A stretch of DNA of 64,000 nt, from the NCBI RefSeq assembly GCF_027579695.1, contig NC_083571.1, positions 35,120,443-35,184,442 on the forward strand, written 5' to 3'. Shown here in pieces: positions 46,908 to 59,972 of the stretch (position 1 is the first letter of the stretch; each line of letters opens with the position of its first letter). The DNA comes from Neoarius graeffei (lineage: Eukaryota; Chordata; Actinopteri; Siluriformes; Ariidae). The notes under the pieces were generated by a model. It saw only the letters and a program-made list of their open reading frames with translations, made no database searches and was not told where the DNA came from. The position numbers and the translations under genes were made by a program.

Positions 46908-48624
46908 TAGAGGGGAATGGTTAGGAAGGCAGCAAAGCTTCAAAGCGTCACTCTATTGTTTCGCTTCTGAGGTTGAACCGTACCGTCACGTGACACTGAG
47001 CGTGCACATGAGTATCAACAAACATGGCGGCTGGTTATGATGACTTCATTTTCGCATTCGGGGACGATTTTGAAGCTATAATGGCCATTTTGGAAGAGAA
47101 TGAAGAGGTTGAAGAACATTTTCATGAAGCTGTTGAGGAGGTTCGTATAAAAAAGTAAATCCTGTACTCACAAATAACGAAAATGCAGCTGATCTAACCA
47201 TCATCATTTTACAATACGGCAATCAAAACCAAATACTGAAGGCTTATCAAAAAAAAATCTTTGCCCCAGATTTCCTGGTTGTTATTTCTTTAAGAAGAAT
47301 AGTAATAAAAGCGGGCGGCACAGTGGTGTAGTGGTTAGCACTGTCGCCTCACAGCAAGAAGGTCCGGGTTCGAGCCCCGTGGCCGGCGAGGGCCTTTCTG
47401 TGCGGAGTTTGCATGTTGTCTGCGTGGGTTTCCTCCGGGTGCTCCGGTTTCCCCCACAGTCCAAAGACATGCAGGTTAGGTTAACTGGTGACTCTAAATT
47501 GACCGTAGGTGTGAATGTGAGTGTGAATGGTTGTCTGTGTCTGTGTCAGCCCTGTGATGACCTGGCGACTTGTCCAGGGTGTACCCCGCCTCTCGCCCGT
47601 AGTCAGCTGGGATAGGCTCCAGCTTGCCTGCGACCCTGTAGAACAGGATAAAGCAGCTAGAGATAATGAGATGAGATGAGTAATAAAAGCCAGAATCTTT
47701 CAAATCAAGTGATCTGAGAAAAAGGGACAATTTGGCATCTCGTAGCGGTGAGCTTCAACAGTTCGAAACTGAGTATAAGTCAAAAAATCCTAAAATTGTA
47801 AAAAACATCTGAGATTTGATTTTTTTTACTTCGATTTCAAGAGATAAAATATTGATACTCGATGTTTTGGGACCTTTTATTATCCCAGTAGCTTTTAAAG
47901 TACGCACGGCGTTATTCAATTTGTGCTCATAATATTTTCAGTGAGCTTCGCGCTACTTTACTCTTGTTGCGAAATGTAAACAAGCACAGAAGCGAAGCAC
48001 GAGTAAGACAGTTCGGGGTGCGCATTATCGTCTTTATCATTACTCGTAGTTAACTGAACATCAAGGAAATCTTGTTCAAATATTAGTAACTATAACTGAG
48101 AACTGTTATCACAAAGAGAGTTTGGAAAAGGAAATATCAGTATCTGAGTAAGCGGCCAGTCGAGCAATGAACCGGCCGCAGCATCGCGCACGTATGAAAC
48201 TTTACTAACTAAAATATTCCGATGCCTTTGGGATACAGTCTCCAACATGCTAATGTACGACCGTATCTGTTTGCTATAAGTTCTGAATTCATCTATTTTG
48301 GTTTATTTATCCAGTTTAGTCAGTTGATTGTCCTTCTGACCGAGTAGACTTCTCCGTATCGCGATGGTTTTTCGTGTTTTCGCGATCTTCAAGGCTACTT
48401 TCAAACGATCTTCACCCGTTATGAAGGAGAATAAGCATGTTGCGGTTTGAAAACGCTGATTTTAAACCAAAATTCGTAGAATATTCTCAATAAACTGTAA
48501 AAATACATCGCATGCATAATCTTTTCTATAGCAAAACAGGGTTCGTGTGCACGGTAAACGTCACGTGACATGTCACAGCGTTAGTCCTTTGAAGTCTTCC
48601 GGCCTTCCTAACCATCTCCCTCTA
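46908..48624 (+). mobile_element. TTAA-target DNA transposon carrying a SINE
   Basis: Bounded by TTAA (46904-46907 and 48625-48628). Inverted ends read TAGAGGGGAATGGTTAGGAA and its partner, with CGTCACGTGACA near both ends. A short frame 47024-47158 reads MAAGYDDFIFAFGDDFEAIM and continues acidic (EENEEVEEHF); it may be a first transposon exon. TTAA targets are used by piggyBac and Kolobok. Confidence 0.8.
47313..47678 (+). mobile_element. tRNA-derived SINE inside the TTAA element
   Basis: Target duplication AGTAATAAAAGC at 47301-47312 and 47679-47690; a short core deletion removes the usual TTCTCCCCGTG. Confidence 0.92.
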
Positions 48625-48628
48625 TTAA

Positions 48629-49598
48629 CTGTGGTGTAACTATGCTCGACGGTAACCATGACGACAAACACACTGTAAATAACTATTCAAAATACAGCAT
48701 GTCGAATGCGACTCTTTAAACAGCTCAAATCCGAATCTAAATCTGCTGATTGGGGGTAAAGGAAAAAAAAAAAAAGTCAAATCCAAACCTGCTGATTTAA
48801 ATATTCATCAGTGTGATTGAAAAACACGTACAATTTTAACCCGCTAATAGAAGAGAATGTCAAATCCGAACCGGTATCGAATCTGTGTATCGAAACGAAA
48901 ATGCTTGAAATAAACTCGAAAGGAACACGCGTTTTTCAAAGACGTAACCATAGCAACGACTGTACAACATTAACATTATTAACATAGCTAGGGAGTTAGG
49001 AAGGTCTTTAAACGAAAGGGATGCAAGTTAATATCGGCAAAGTGATGATCTGAAAGCAGTCCTTGTTAGCGCGCTCGGACCGGTGCAGCCGACGTACACG
49101 TCATTCGTTCTGTAATTGTTCGAGGTGTTCCAGCCACCGGATGATTCAGTTCGCTCTTGTTTATCTATAAACCTCCATCCGTCCATCCTATTAGACAGAT
49201 ATGGTGAAAGAGCTGTAAATAATCATGCAGGCATGGACACGTGCACACGCACAGGTAGAGGTGTATATACTGTTCTGTACTTGGGTGCCAGTGCATGGAA
49301 TATGTCTCACTTGTCAACAACAGACTCATACATCTCTCTCTCACTCTCACACACACACACACACTGCTTCTCAGAAGCAGTAGCACCCTAAACTCCCCCC
49401 CCCTTTTCAAGTCCTTCCATGACATCATCGATGATGTCACAGCAGCAGGTGTGTCTGTTCCAGTCTTTCAGGCCGTCATGTGTCCTTTTATCTTAGTATG
49501 CAAAGGTCATGACCTCTGATCTCTGTAGCTCGAAGGATCAACATGCCGTCTTTGTAAGCCTGGGTGTGATTTATAGGATCTTCATCATCATCATCATG

Positions 49599-49647
<49 letters not shown>
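48629..49647. other. region downstream of dlc1 stop
   Basis: Likely 3' UTR and flank. It has a CA tract near 49350 and a (GT)n at about 49600-49636 directly after the stop codon on the - strand. No other gene. Confidence 0.45.
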
Positions 49648-50518
49648 TCATTTGTCCAGTGGGCAGGTGAACGAGTCCCGTATCCGCACCAATTCAGAGA
49701 CACACAGGTGGCCGTACAGCTTGTTATACCACTCTGGACACCGACCCCTGCAACACACAAATACACACACGCATGCACGAATGAGTCTCTCTCACACTCG
49801 TTTGTCTCACTATCCCTGTGAGGACCTTCCACTGACAATTATTATTGCAGTTAATTAATGCTATGCCTGCACTTTAACCGCAGTAATGAGGGGGAAAAAA
49901 AAAGGCAGCAATTTCCTTATGGGGACCATCCAAATGTCCACACAAGGTTGAAATGGTCAGATTTTACCATCCTTGTGGGTACATAGGTCCCCAATACTAT
50001 ATAAAAACACACATGCGCGCACACACACCTTTGTGAGGACCTCAACAAGTATTTATCCTTTCCAGTGAGGATCTGAGAGAAAGACAGGACATTTTGGCTG
50101 GTCCTCGTTTTTTTCCCCCTCCATTATAACTTCCTCATGAGCAAGTCACACGTCACATGCTCTACATGAACTTTGGGCCCGTATATGAAAATGTCCCCAT
50201 AAAACGATACAGGAATGTGTGTTAACTTGATAATTTTGTTCTTCTTTGTGGGATTCTGTGTGCGTGTGCGCATACCTGCGGTCTATTCTGGAGATGTGTG
50301 TGACGCGGCTCTTGTTCAGGCCGCTTGGCTCTATGAGGTAGCGTGATGTCATCACATTGGCGCGCACACCGAGCACCGGTGCAGCCTCGTGCTCCACCGA
50401 CACACACACACACGCACACGCACCTTTAGGGAGGTCTGTCGCCCATGACCTGTAAAACACACACACACAGAATTAAAATGCATGAATAGAATTATCACAG
50501 ATTACTTAGACATGCAGC

Positions 50519-50559
<41 letters not shown>

Positions 50560-51906
50560 ACCTCAGCACCACGTAATCGGTGGCTGGATTCGGCGCCATG
50601 TTGTTGCGGATGTACTGATAAATATCTGTGTTGTTGTCGAGTGTTTCGATCACTCGGCTCTCGAGCAGATCGTCGTCCCATCGGTCCTGCTCACGGACGA
50701 TTCGCTGCAGAACCTCATCCGCTCCGGCCGCCACGTCCACACACACCTTCCACTGACGCAGAGACCAGCCGTCGTGCACCTGCACCATCAAGACACACCC
50801 TTCATCATCATCATCTTACTGTAATGAATCAGGACTGTAAAGGAGACACAGTGCTAGTGCTATGAGCCGGAACTTTCCGTACCGCACAAGAAGAGTAACC
50901 CAGCGCGCTGTACCTTTTTGTATGCGAGTTCAGCAGGTTCAGGAGTCGAGCAGGTGTCGTAACCTTTGAACTTTTCCTTGGCTTCCTTGAGCAGCGCGTC
51001 CATACTGTCCTTAACAAGGATCCTGTAGCTGTGCTCCTCGTCCAGCAGGTCCTCCATGCGCGGGGGAATTAACGCCTGCTCGATGTACGAGTTCCTGCAG
51101 CCAGACAGCTCCTCAGGGATCTGAAGCAGATGGAGACAGACGGTCGGATCACCACAAGCCTCGAGAGAGCCACATGGAGGAATTTCCATCCAGGCTCAAA
51201 AACGAGGTTTATGGTGAGCAGTGGAGCTCACACAACATTAACAAGGACCTGATGTGCACAACGCAAGATCTCAAGTTTATCAGGAAGTTGGTGTTGGGAT
51301 GAAAAAATAAATAAATAAGTAAATAACTCAGCTCTTCTTTGATGACATTATGTTATGAAACAATTTATGCAAACTAAGCAAAAAGCGAAAGAAAACCATG
51401 TCTCGGCTGACTGACAAAGTCTGAGATACTTTAGAAATTAAAAAAAAAAAAAAGTTTGTTTAAAACGAATAACTGATTTTTAAAAAAATATTTGTCATTG
51501 TGTGCTTGGCTTATCATCATCATCATTACTTGTGAGGAACAAAGTGAAATAAAACGTGTTTGTAAATCTGAATTAAAAAAAAGAAAGAAAAAAAGCGGAG
51601 GTTATTGTCTATCCCATTCCGGTCATCTCGTATTTATGTTCCCAGCTGTGAGCTTCCAGCTGCCAGGCATGAAAATAAAGTGATAAATTCAGTTCTCGGA
51701 TCAGCTGTACAGCGACAGGGCGATTATTCCTCATCCTGTTTGTGTACAAGTGTGTGTGTCCTGTTATTGAATATTTTTTAAAGTGCAGGTGGTGTGTGAT
51801 TGGACCAAGAGCGGATAAGAGACGACTGATTTAATATCGGATCAGGATGACCCTGATTAAGGCAATAAAAGATTTTATAAGCAGAAAACAAAGGGCAAAT
51901 AATACT

Positions 51907-51941
<35 letters not shown>

Positions 51942-54900
51942 AAAGAGAGAGAGATACACAACAACATTAACATCAGTAACAGCTACCAAAAAAAACCCCT
52001 TCGAACTCACTGGCCTGTGAGAACATTTCAGGATGTTGTACGTGAATTTGCTATGTTCGTTCTGCTTTGCCAATATTTAGACTTAAAAACTTATTTTGTC
52101 TCCCAGCATGTAAATCAGTGGAATTCAGTAATTTTCAATGTTTGTTTTTCCTCTTTTCCGTGCGCACCGTGCGCACTGATTGGTCGAGAGATTCGGACCA
52201 TTTCTCGATAATCACCTCGAGCGACTCGGCAAAATGGCTACCAATCGCTTTGTCACCGTAAGTCAGCCCGACAATGCGCCACTGCACTGATCAACCTTCC
52301 ATACGTTTGTATGGGAGAACGGCATGTTTTCATTTGGCCTTCAAAGATGTTTAAAAGTGCCTCAGGGTTCTGTCCTTGGTCCCCTTCTTTTTATATTATA
52401 TGTTTCTCCTATAGACCAGATTATTCACAACCATGACCTTAAAGTGCATATCCTGAACCAATTTCGGGGGTTTTTTTTTATATGAAAGTATGTCCCTTTA
52501 CACACTCATCCAGAAGGGTAATTTTGCACAAGGCCATCTGTCTACAGCAGAAAAAAATAAAATAACAAAACGCGTCTGGAAAAATCCCAAGGGAGTCTGG
52601 AGCCAGATTCGTGACGTCACCTGTGGAAGCGCCAGCAGGCTGCGCAAGCTTTGCACGGTTTCAGTGCACAGCCTGTGTAGACCAAGCGCTCCCATTTCTC
52701 TCTCATTGTCCGGTCTTTTGGGAAACGATGAGTACTAATCCCATCAAGATTGGTGTTGCTACACCCTCCTACGATACATCTGTTAACCATTTTAATAATT
52801 ACGTGATAACGTTGAAGAAATCTGCAGAAAACCACCAGGTCGTTTTCTCATAAACAAACCAGCGCTGACGTAGGATTCAGAGGGAGGCGTCCCGCACGTG
52901 ATGTCACGAAAATCAATGTTTGCCGGGAAATCCAAATGCCAAGTTTTTTCAGAGGCGGACCAATTCGCCTCAAATGGCTTGATTTCAACTGAATTATTCT
53001 GGTATTGCGCAAGGTAAAAAAAATTGCATGAAATGCGAAATGTTACAGATATTTGACCAAAGTTTAATATAAAATAGGAGAATTACACTGATCTTGCTCC
53101 TGAATTTACCCGTGATATGCACTTTAACTTTCATGGTTATGCTGATAGCATTCAAATCTACATCACTATCACCCCTTCCATAGCCTCTGTCCAGCTGCTA
53201 AGGACTTGCATCACTGACCTTAAGCAATGGCTGCATAAGAACTGACTTAAACTTAAGGCTAGCAAAACAGAGGTTCTATTAGTAGGTACCAAAAGACAAG
53301 TTCTGAACTTCTCCAATTTCACTATTGATGTTGATGGTGTCTATGAGTCCTTCCCAAGTTATAAAAAACCTTGGAGTTCTCTTTGACTCGACCCTTACGT
53401 TTGAACCCCATTTTAAACTCATTACTAAGAATGCTTTCTTTCACCTCTGCAATGTAGCATGTCTCTGCACTCTTCTCTTGGAAACTGATGCCAAAATGTT
53501 GGTCAATGTGTTTATCTTTTCTCGTCTTGACTATTGCAATTCTCTCTTTTATGGTCTCCCTGCCACATTGCTCAACCGCCTGCAGTACATCCAAAACTCA
53601 GCAGCTAGAGTCCTCACACTCACCAAGCGCACTGCTCACATCACTCCTGTTTTACAGCAACTGCACTGGTTGCCAGTTATCTCTCGGATTAAATGCAAAA
53701 TCTTGCTTTTAACCTATAAAGCTCTTCATGGTTTCGCCCCTTCCTATCTCTGTGAGCCAATTCATTTGTACTGTCCCTCCCGCTCCCTCAGATCTTCTGC
53801 CTGTGGACTTTGACTATCCCACGTTTTAAACTGGCATCTATGGGTGGCAGATCATTCAGTGTTGCTGCTCCAAAACTTTGGAACTCGTTACCACAATCGC
53901 TTCGTGACTGTTCCACTCTCTCTTCCTTCAAAGCTAACTTAAACTTTCCTCTTTACCTCACACTATTCTTCCTAGTGTGGCCTTAAGGCACTATATAAAT
54001 TGAACTTCTTCTAATTAATCTATGTCAAACTAGTGTCGATTCAAGAATAAATAACATTTACGGAATATATTGTTAAATTTTGTGCAGCGTTGTGATGAGC
54101 TTTTACTTTAAGCGTTTAACATTGTGTAATGCAAAACACCAAATTCACGTGGGCCGCCATCTTGGCTTTTTCAGTGATATTTGTCACCGGTCCACGTGTT
54201 TTGTTGTTACTTCCAGTTCGCTCACTGTTGGTTCAATCAGCCTGAAACTCATGATTCCCACCTTGTGGTCAAATATCTCATGCTGACTTGTTTTTCCAAT
54301 GAAATCGGGTGAAAATTTTGTATCCTTCTTGAAAATCAATGATTTTCCTAATTAATTTTTTCATGGAGAAAAAATGAGAAGGTGTATAAATATCAATGAT
54401 ACTGTTTTGAAGAGAACTAACAAAAGTTTAAGCCTCTTGTACACAGCGCATTCGAGCACCACTGTCATTAGTCATGCTTGGTGTCCACAATTTAAGGTGA
54501 GCATACTCGCTCAGTGCTGGCTTTTATGTTTAAAGCACAAAGGATGGACCAATTTCACTGATGTTTTACTTTTAAGCCTTCTAGGTACAGAATTGTGATC
54601 TACAAGAAAAAGGCTTTATCTGTAATTCTTACCCTGATACTCAAAATACTAAATCTCTATTTTTGGCTTTTTGGTCTGTTAATTTTTGAGTGAGTTTTTT
54701 TTTCTCATGAATGGAAAATTAAACCGATGGAAAATGGTTGCTGGTTTGTGACCAGGGCAATGGACAGAAATGGAAATTTCATAAAACACTGGATTTTCAA
54801 ATGTTCATAACTTTGTTTTTAGCCATATTTACAAAATTAAACAAGTTTTCAATTCAGATCTTCACACTCTTTAATTTGATACATTACACAACACTATAAC

Positions 54901-57900
54901 GACTACTTTAAACAAGAGTGCTCTGAGAGCACAGTATCCCCCGCTGGCAACTCGGCCATAACGCTGGTAAAATATGACTGAATTGAACGAAATTGCAATA
55001 TGCGTATTACCAACACACAAAGAATTCTGCCAAGTTTCGTGTAATTCCTCCAAAAATTGTGAGAGGAGTTGATTTCAGAAATTGAGTACCCTTCCCGGGA
55101 TGGATGGATGGACGGCCTTTCAGCCAGCGGGGGATAATAAAAATTGTGAGGGAGGTTGATTTCAGAAAGCAAGCACACCTTGATGAACTTGCCAAAGTAC
55201 AAGTTTGTTAATAATCAAGGGCATAACTCTGGTAAAATTTGCCCAAATTAAACGAAATTTCAATATGCGTATAACTGTCATATAACAAAGCCTTTTGCCA
55301 AGTTTGGTGAAATTCCTCCACAAATTGTAAAAGGAGTTGATTTCAGAAGAATGTACACCCTCATGAAATTGTCAAGGTACAAGTTATTTAATCAAGGGTC
55401 AAAACTCTGGTAAAATTTTCACAAACAAAATTAAATCACAATATGTGTATTACCGTCATATAACAAGGGCTTTTGCCAAGCTTTGAGAAATTCGTCCAAA
55501 AATTGTAAGAGGAGTTGATGTCAGAAGGCAAGCGCACCTTCATGAAATTGTGAAAGTACAAGGCTGTTAATCAAGGGCTGTAACTCTGGTAAAATGCGAC
55601 AGAATTGAACAAAATAGCAATATGCGTACTACTGACATACAACCCCGATTCCAAAAAAGTTGGGACAAAGTACAAATTGTAAATAAAACGGAATGCAATA
55701 ATTTACAAATCTCAAAAACTGATATTGTATTCACAATAGAACATAGACAACATATCAAATGTCGAAAGTGAGACATTTTGAAATTTCGTGCCAAATATTG
55801 GCTCATTTGAAATTTCATGACAGCAACACATCTCAAAAAAGTTGGGACAGGGGCAATAAGAGGCTGGAAAAGTTAAAGGTACAAAAAAAGAACAGCTGGA
55901 GGACCAAATTGCAACTCATTAGGTCAATTGGCAATAGGTCATTAACATGACTGGGTATAAAAAGAGCATCTTGGAGTGGCAGCGGCTCTCAGAAGTAAAG
56001 ATGGGAAGAGGATCACCAATCCCCCTAATTCTGCGCCGACAAATAGTGGAGCAATATCAGAAAGGAGTTCGACAGTGTAAAATTGCAAAGAGTTTGAACA
56101 TATCGTCATCTACAGTGCATAATATCATCAAAAAATTCAGAGAATCTGGAAGAATCTCTGTGTGTAAGGGTCAAGGCCGGAAAACCATACTGGGTGCCCG
56201 TGATCTTCAGGCCCTTAGACAGCACTGCATCACATACAGGCATGCTTCTGTATTGGAAATCACAAAATGGGCTCAGGAATATTTCCAGAGAACATTATCT
56301 GTGAACACAATTCACCGTGCCATCCGCCGTTGCCAGCTAAAACTCTATAGTTCAAAGAAGAAGCCGTATCTAAACATGATCCAGAAGCGCAGACGTCTTC
56401 TCTGGGCCAAGGCTCATTTAAAATGGACTGTGGCAAAGTGGAAAACTCTTCTGTGGTCAGACGAATCAAAATTTGAAGTTCTTTATGGAAATCAGGGACG
56501 CCGTGTCATTCGGACTAAAGAGGAGAAGGACGACCCAAGTTGTTATCAGCGCTCAGTTCAGAAGCCTGCATCTCTGATGGTATGGGGTTACATTAGTGCG
56601 TGTGGCATGGGCAGCTTACACGTCTTGAAAGACACCATCAATGCTGAAAGGTATATCCAGGTTCTAGAGCAACATATGCTCCCATCCAGACGACGTCTCT
56701 TTCAGGGAAGACCTTGCATTTTCCAACATGACAATGCCAAACCACATACTGCATCAATTACAGCATCATGGCTGCGTAGAAGAAGGGTCCGGGTACTGAA
56801 CTGGCCAGCCTGCAGTCCAGATCTTTCACCCATAGAAAACATTTGGTGCATCATAAAACAGAAGATGCGACAAAAAAGACCTAAGACAGTTGAGCAACTA
56901 GACAAGAGCTACATTAGACAAGAATGGGTTAACATCCCTATCCCTAAACTTGAGCAACTTGTCTCCTCAGTCCCCAGATGTTTGCAGACTGTTGTAAAGA
57001 GAAAAGGGGATGTCTCACAGTGGTAAACATGGCCTTGTCCCAACTTTGAGATGTGTTGTTGTCATGAAATTTAAAATCACCTAATTTTTCTCTTTAAATG
57101 ATACATTTTCTCAGTTTAAACATTTGATATGACATCTATGTTCTATTCTGAATAAAATATGGAATTTTGAAACTTCCACATCATTGCATTCCGTTTTTAT
57201 TTACAATTTGTACTTTGTCCCAACTTTTTTGGAATCGGGGTTGTATAACGATACCTTTTGCCAAGTTTCATGAAATTCCTCCAAAAATTGTGAGAGGAGT
57301 TGATTTCAGAAGGAAAACACTCATGAAATTGTCAAAGTATAATTTTGTTAAATCAAGGGCTGTAACTCTGGTAAAATGTGACACAATTGAACGAAATTAC
57401 AACATGCGTATTACCGACATATAACAAAGAATCCTGTTAAGTTTTGTGAAATTCCTCAAAAAATTGTAAGAGGAGTGGATTTCAGAAGGTTAGCACCCTT
57501 CCCGGGACGGACAGATGGACATCGCTATGACATAATCCCCCTTTGGGCATTTTGGCCAGCGGGGGATAAAACCGGCCTGTCATTGCTACTGTAAGTTAGG
57601 AAGAATTACAAATGACGAAATAAAATGCTGTTCCTAAAAGCACTAAAGATGCTACAAAGTTTGGTCTAAAACTATTCAAAGGTAAGGTGGAATTGTGATT
57701 TATTTTATCGATTTCAAAACAAACTAGGTTATGTGAGTCGGTGTAGATAAGTGACAAGTCTGCACCGCACCATTATTACATTTGCATGCCACTCTTGAAG
57801 GTTGAAATAAATTTTTTTTTAATCATCACCTCTGTATTTATACTACAGTAAAACAATTATCCGCCTCAGGCTCGTTGAATAATAACCTCGACTTCAGCGA

Positions 57901-59905
57901 ATAATTGTTAAATACAAATGTGTTTACTGAGTAATGCTAAAGTAACGTTTGGTGTAATTATGATCTGGGAAGGAATAAGAGTTATACGCTAACATTCAGG
58001 AAATGACATCATACAGTAACATCGAAATGATATTAAGTAAAAAAAAAACAAGCAATCTCCAAATAAGGAGTTAATTCGTTGAAATAAACAATTAAATCAA
58101 AATAGTGACACAGTACCTCATTCTAATATAACCTCCTGCGAAATCAAAATTATTTGAATTGCAAATGACGACGTTCGGACGAAAAATAACGGGATACCTT
58201 GAACTAACGAGCTGCTAAGTCGAAATAACAAACATTCCAAAAAGTGTCGAACCTGGAAGAGTTTCCTGCACTCCTGGATCATGTGTGTGAGGCCGTGTGT
58301 AGCTGCGAGGTTTTCGTTCAGGTCTCTTTGGTCTGGTTTTCCCAGTGGGTTCTTCCTGCTCATCACTCTGCACATCACATACAAATTATTATTATTATTA
58401 TAGATATTACTCCAACTACAGCATCTAACAGAATATCCAGAATAAAGCTCCACCCACTTACCTGGGCGAGGAGGCATCCCTGCGCGCCGTGTTCAGGTGA
58501 AACAGTGATGGTGCAAGGCACACAGCCAGGTTAGTGCATGTCATCTGATTCTCGCTCACGTTCGCCGCGACGTCGCTCAGGAAACACAGCAACGTGTGCA
58601 GAGCGTCGCGACTCTCATCAGGCAGCAAGCACACCGCGGCACGTGCTGCCTGCAAACGCTGCTCCACAGGAATAACTGTGAGAGGAACAGGTACGGGATA
58701 TCCTTATACAACATAACGTCCTGAAACTCTAACGTTTATTCACTTGTTACAACAGAAATAAAATTTAAAAAATTACCGTTAGTATTAGCATCCTGCAAAT
58801 TAGAAGTTACTCTTATTTGAGGTTTATATGAATAATCAATGAAAGACAAAAATTGCAAGTCAGACTTGGGAGGGAAAAAAAATGCTTCTGTGACATCCGA
58901 GCAAGCTGGTCAACAAGCTGCTGTCTCTGGGCCTGGACCACCACCTCTGTAGCTGGATTAAGGACTTCCTCTCCAATAGACCACAGCATGTGAGACTTGG
59001 AGACCTCATCTCATCCAGCACCATCTTAAACACTGGCACCCCCCAAGGCTGTGTTCTTAGTCCACTCCTTTACTCACTCTTCACACAGGACTGTTCTCCC
59101 ATTCATAACTCAAACCAAATATACAAGTTTGCAGATGACACAGCTGTGATGGGGTTGATAACCAACAGTGATGAGGCAGCCTACAGAGAGGAAGTTCAGG
59201 CCCTCACATCTTGATGTCAGAACAATGACTTGCTCCTCAACACCAACAAAACAAAGGCGCTTGTCATTGACTTCAGAAAACGACTGGATAAAACAAATGC
59301 CAGCCTGGTGATCTCTGGAGAGGAGGTGGAACAGGTGGGGAGCTTCAAGTACCTCGGTGTTCACCTCTCAGAGGACCTGACATGGGGAGTGAACACCAGA
59401 GAGGTGGTGAAGAAGGCCCAGCAGAGGCTCTTCTTCCTGCGATCTCTGAGGAAAACTGGGCCGTCACAGAAGCTCCTCACCAACTTCTACCAGTGCACCA
59501 TACAAAGTGTTCTGAGCTATGGATGCATAGTGTGGTTCTCCAGCTGCACCTCAGAGGAGAGGAAAGATCTGCAGCGGATCATCAGGACTGCATCTAAAAT
59601 CATTGGTACCCCTCTCCAATCCCTGAACAGATCTACTCTGCCAGGCTAAGAAACAGAGCCACAAAGATTGCACTCACCCCGGACAATGTCTTTTTGACAC
59701 CCTTCCCTCTGGCAGGCTTAGGGTCATAAAGTCACAAACAGCAAGACACCAAAATAGCTTCTTCCCCAGGGCTGTAAAAGCTCTGCTGGAGGCCTGATCC
59801 GGACTTGGACTCACACACTGCACCTTACTGTGTTTGGCTACATTAAATAATTACATACTACAATTTATACTGCTGCTTATATGCCATTATGCTGCTTTTA
59901 AAAGG

Positions 59906-59972
<67 letters not shown>

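Larger units (their letters stand above)
54930..57570. repeat. tandem array of about 178-bp units, split by Tc1-D
   Basis: Units share TAACTCTGGTAAAAT, CAATATGCGTATTACCG, GCCAAGTTTCGTGAAATTCC and AGGAGTTGATTTCAGAAGG. Starts of the TCTGGTAAAAT motif lie near 55226, 55405 and 55583. Both ends show CACCCTTCCCGGGA(C/T)GGA followed by CCAGCGGGGGATAA. Confidence 0.85.
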
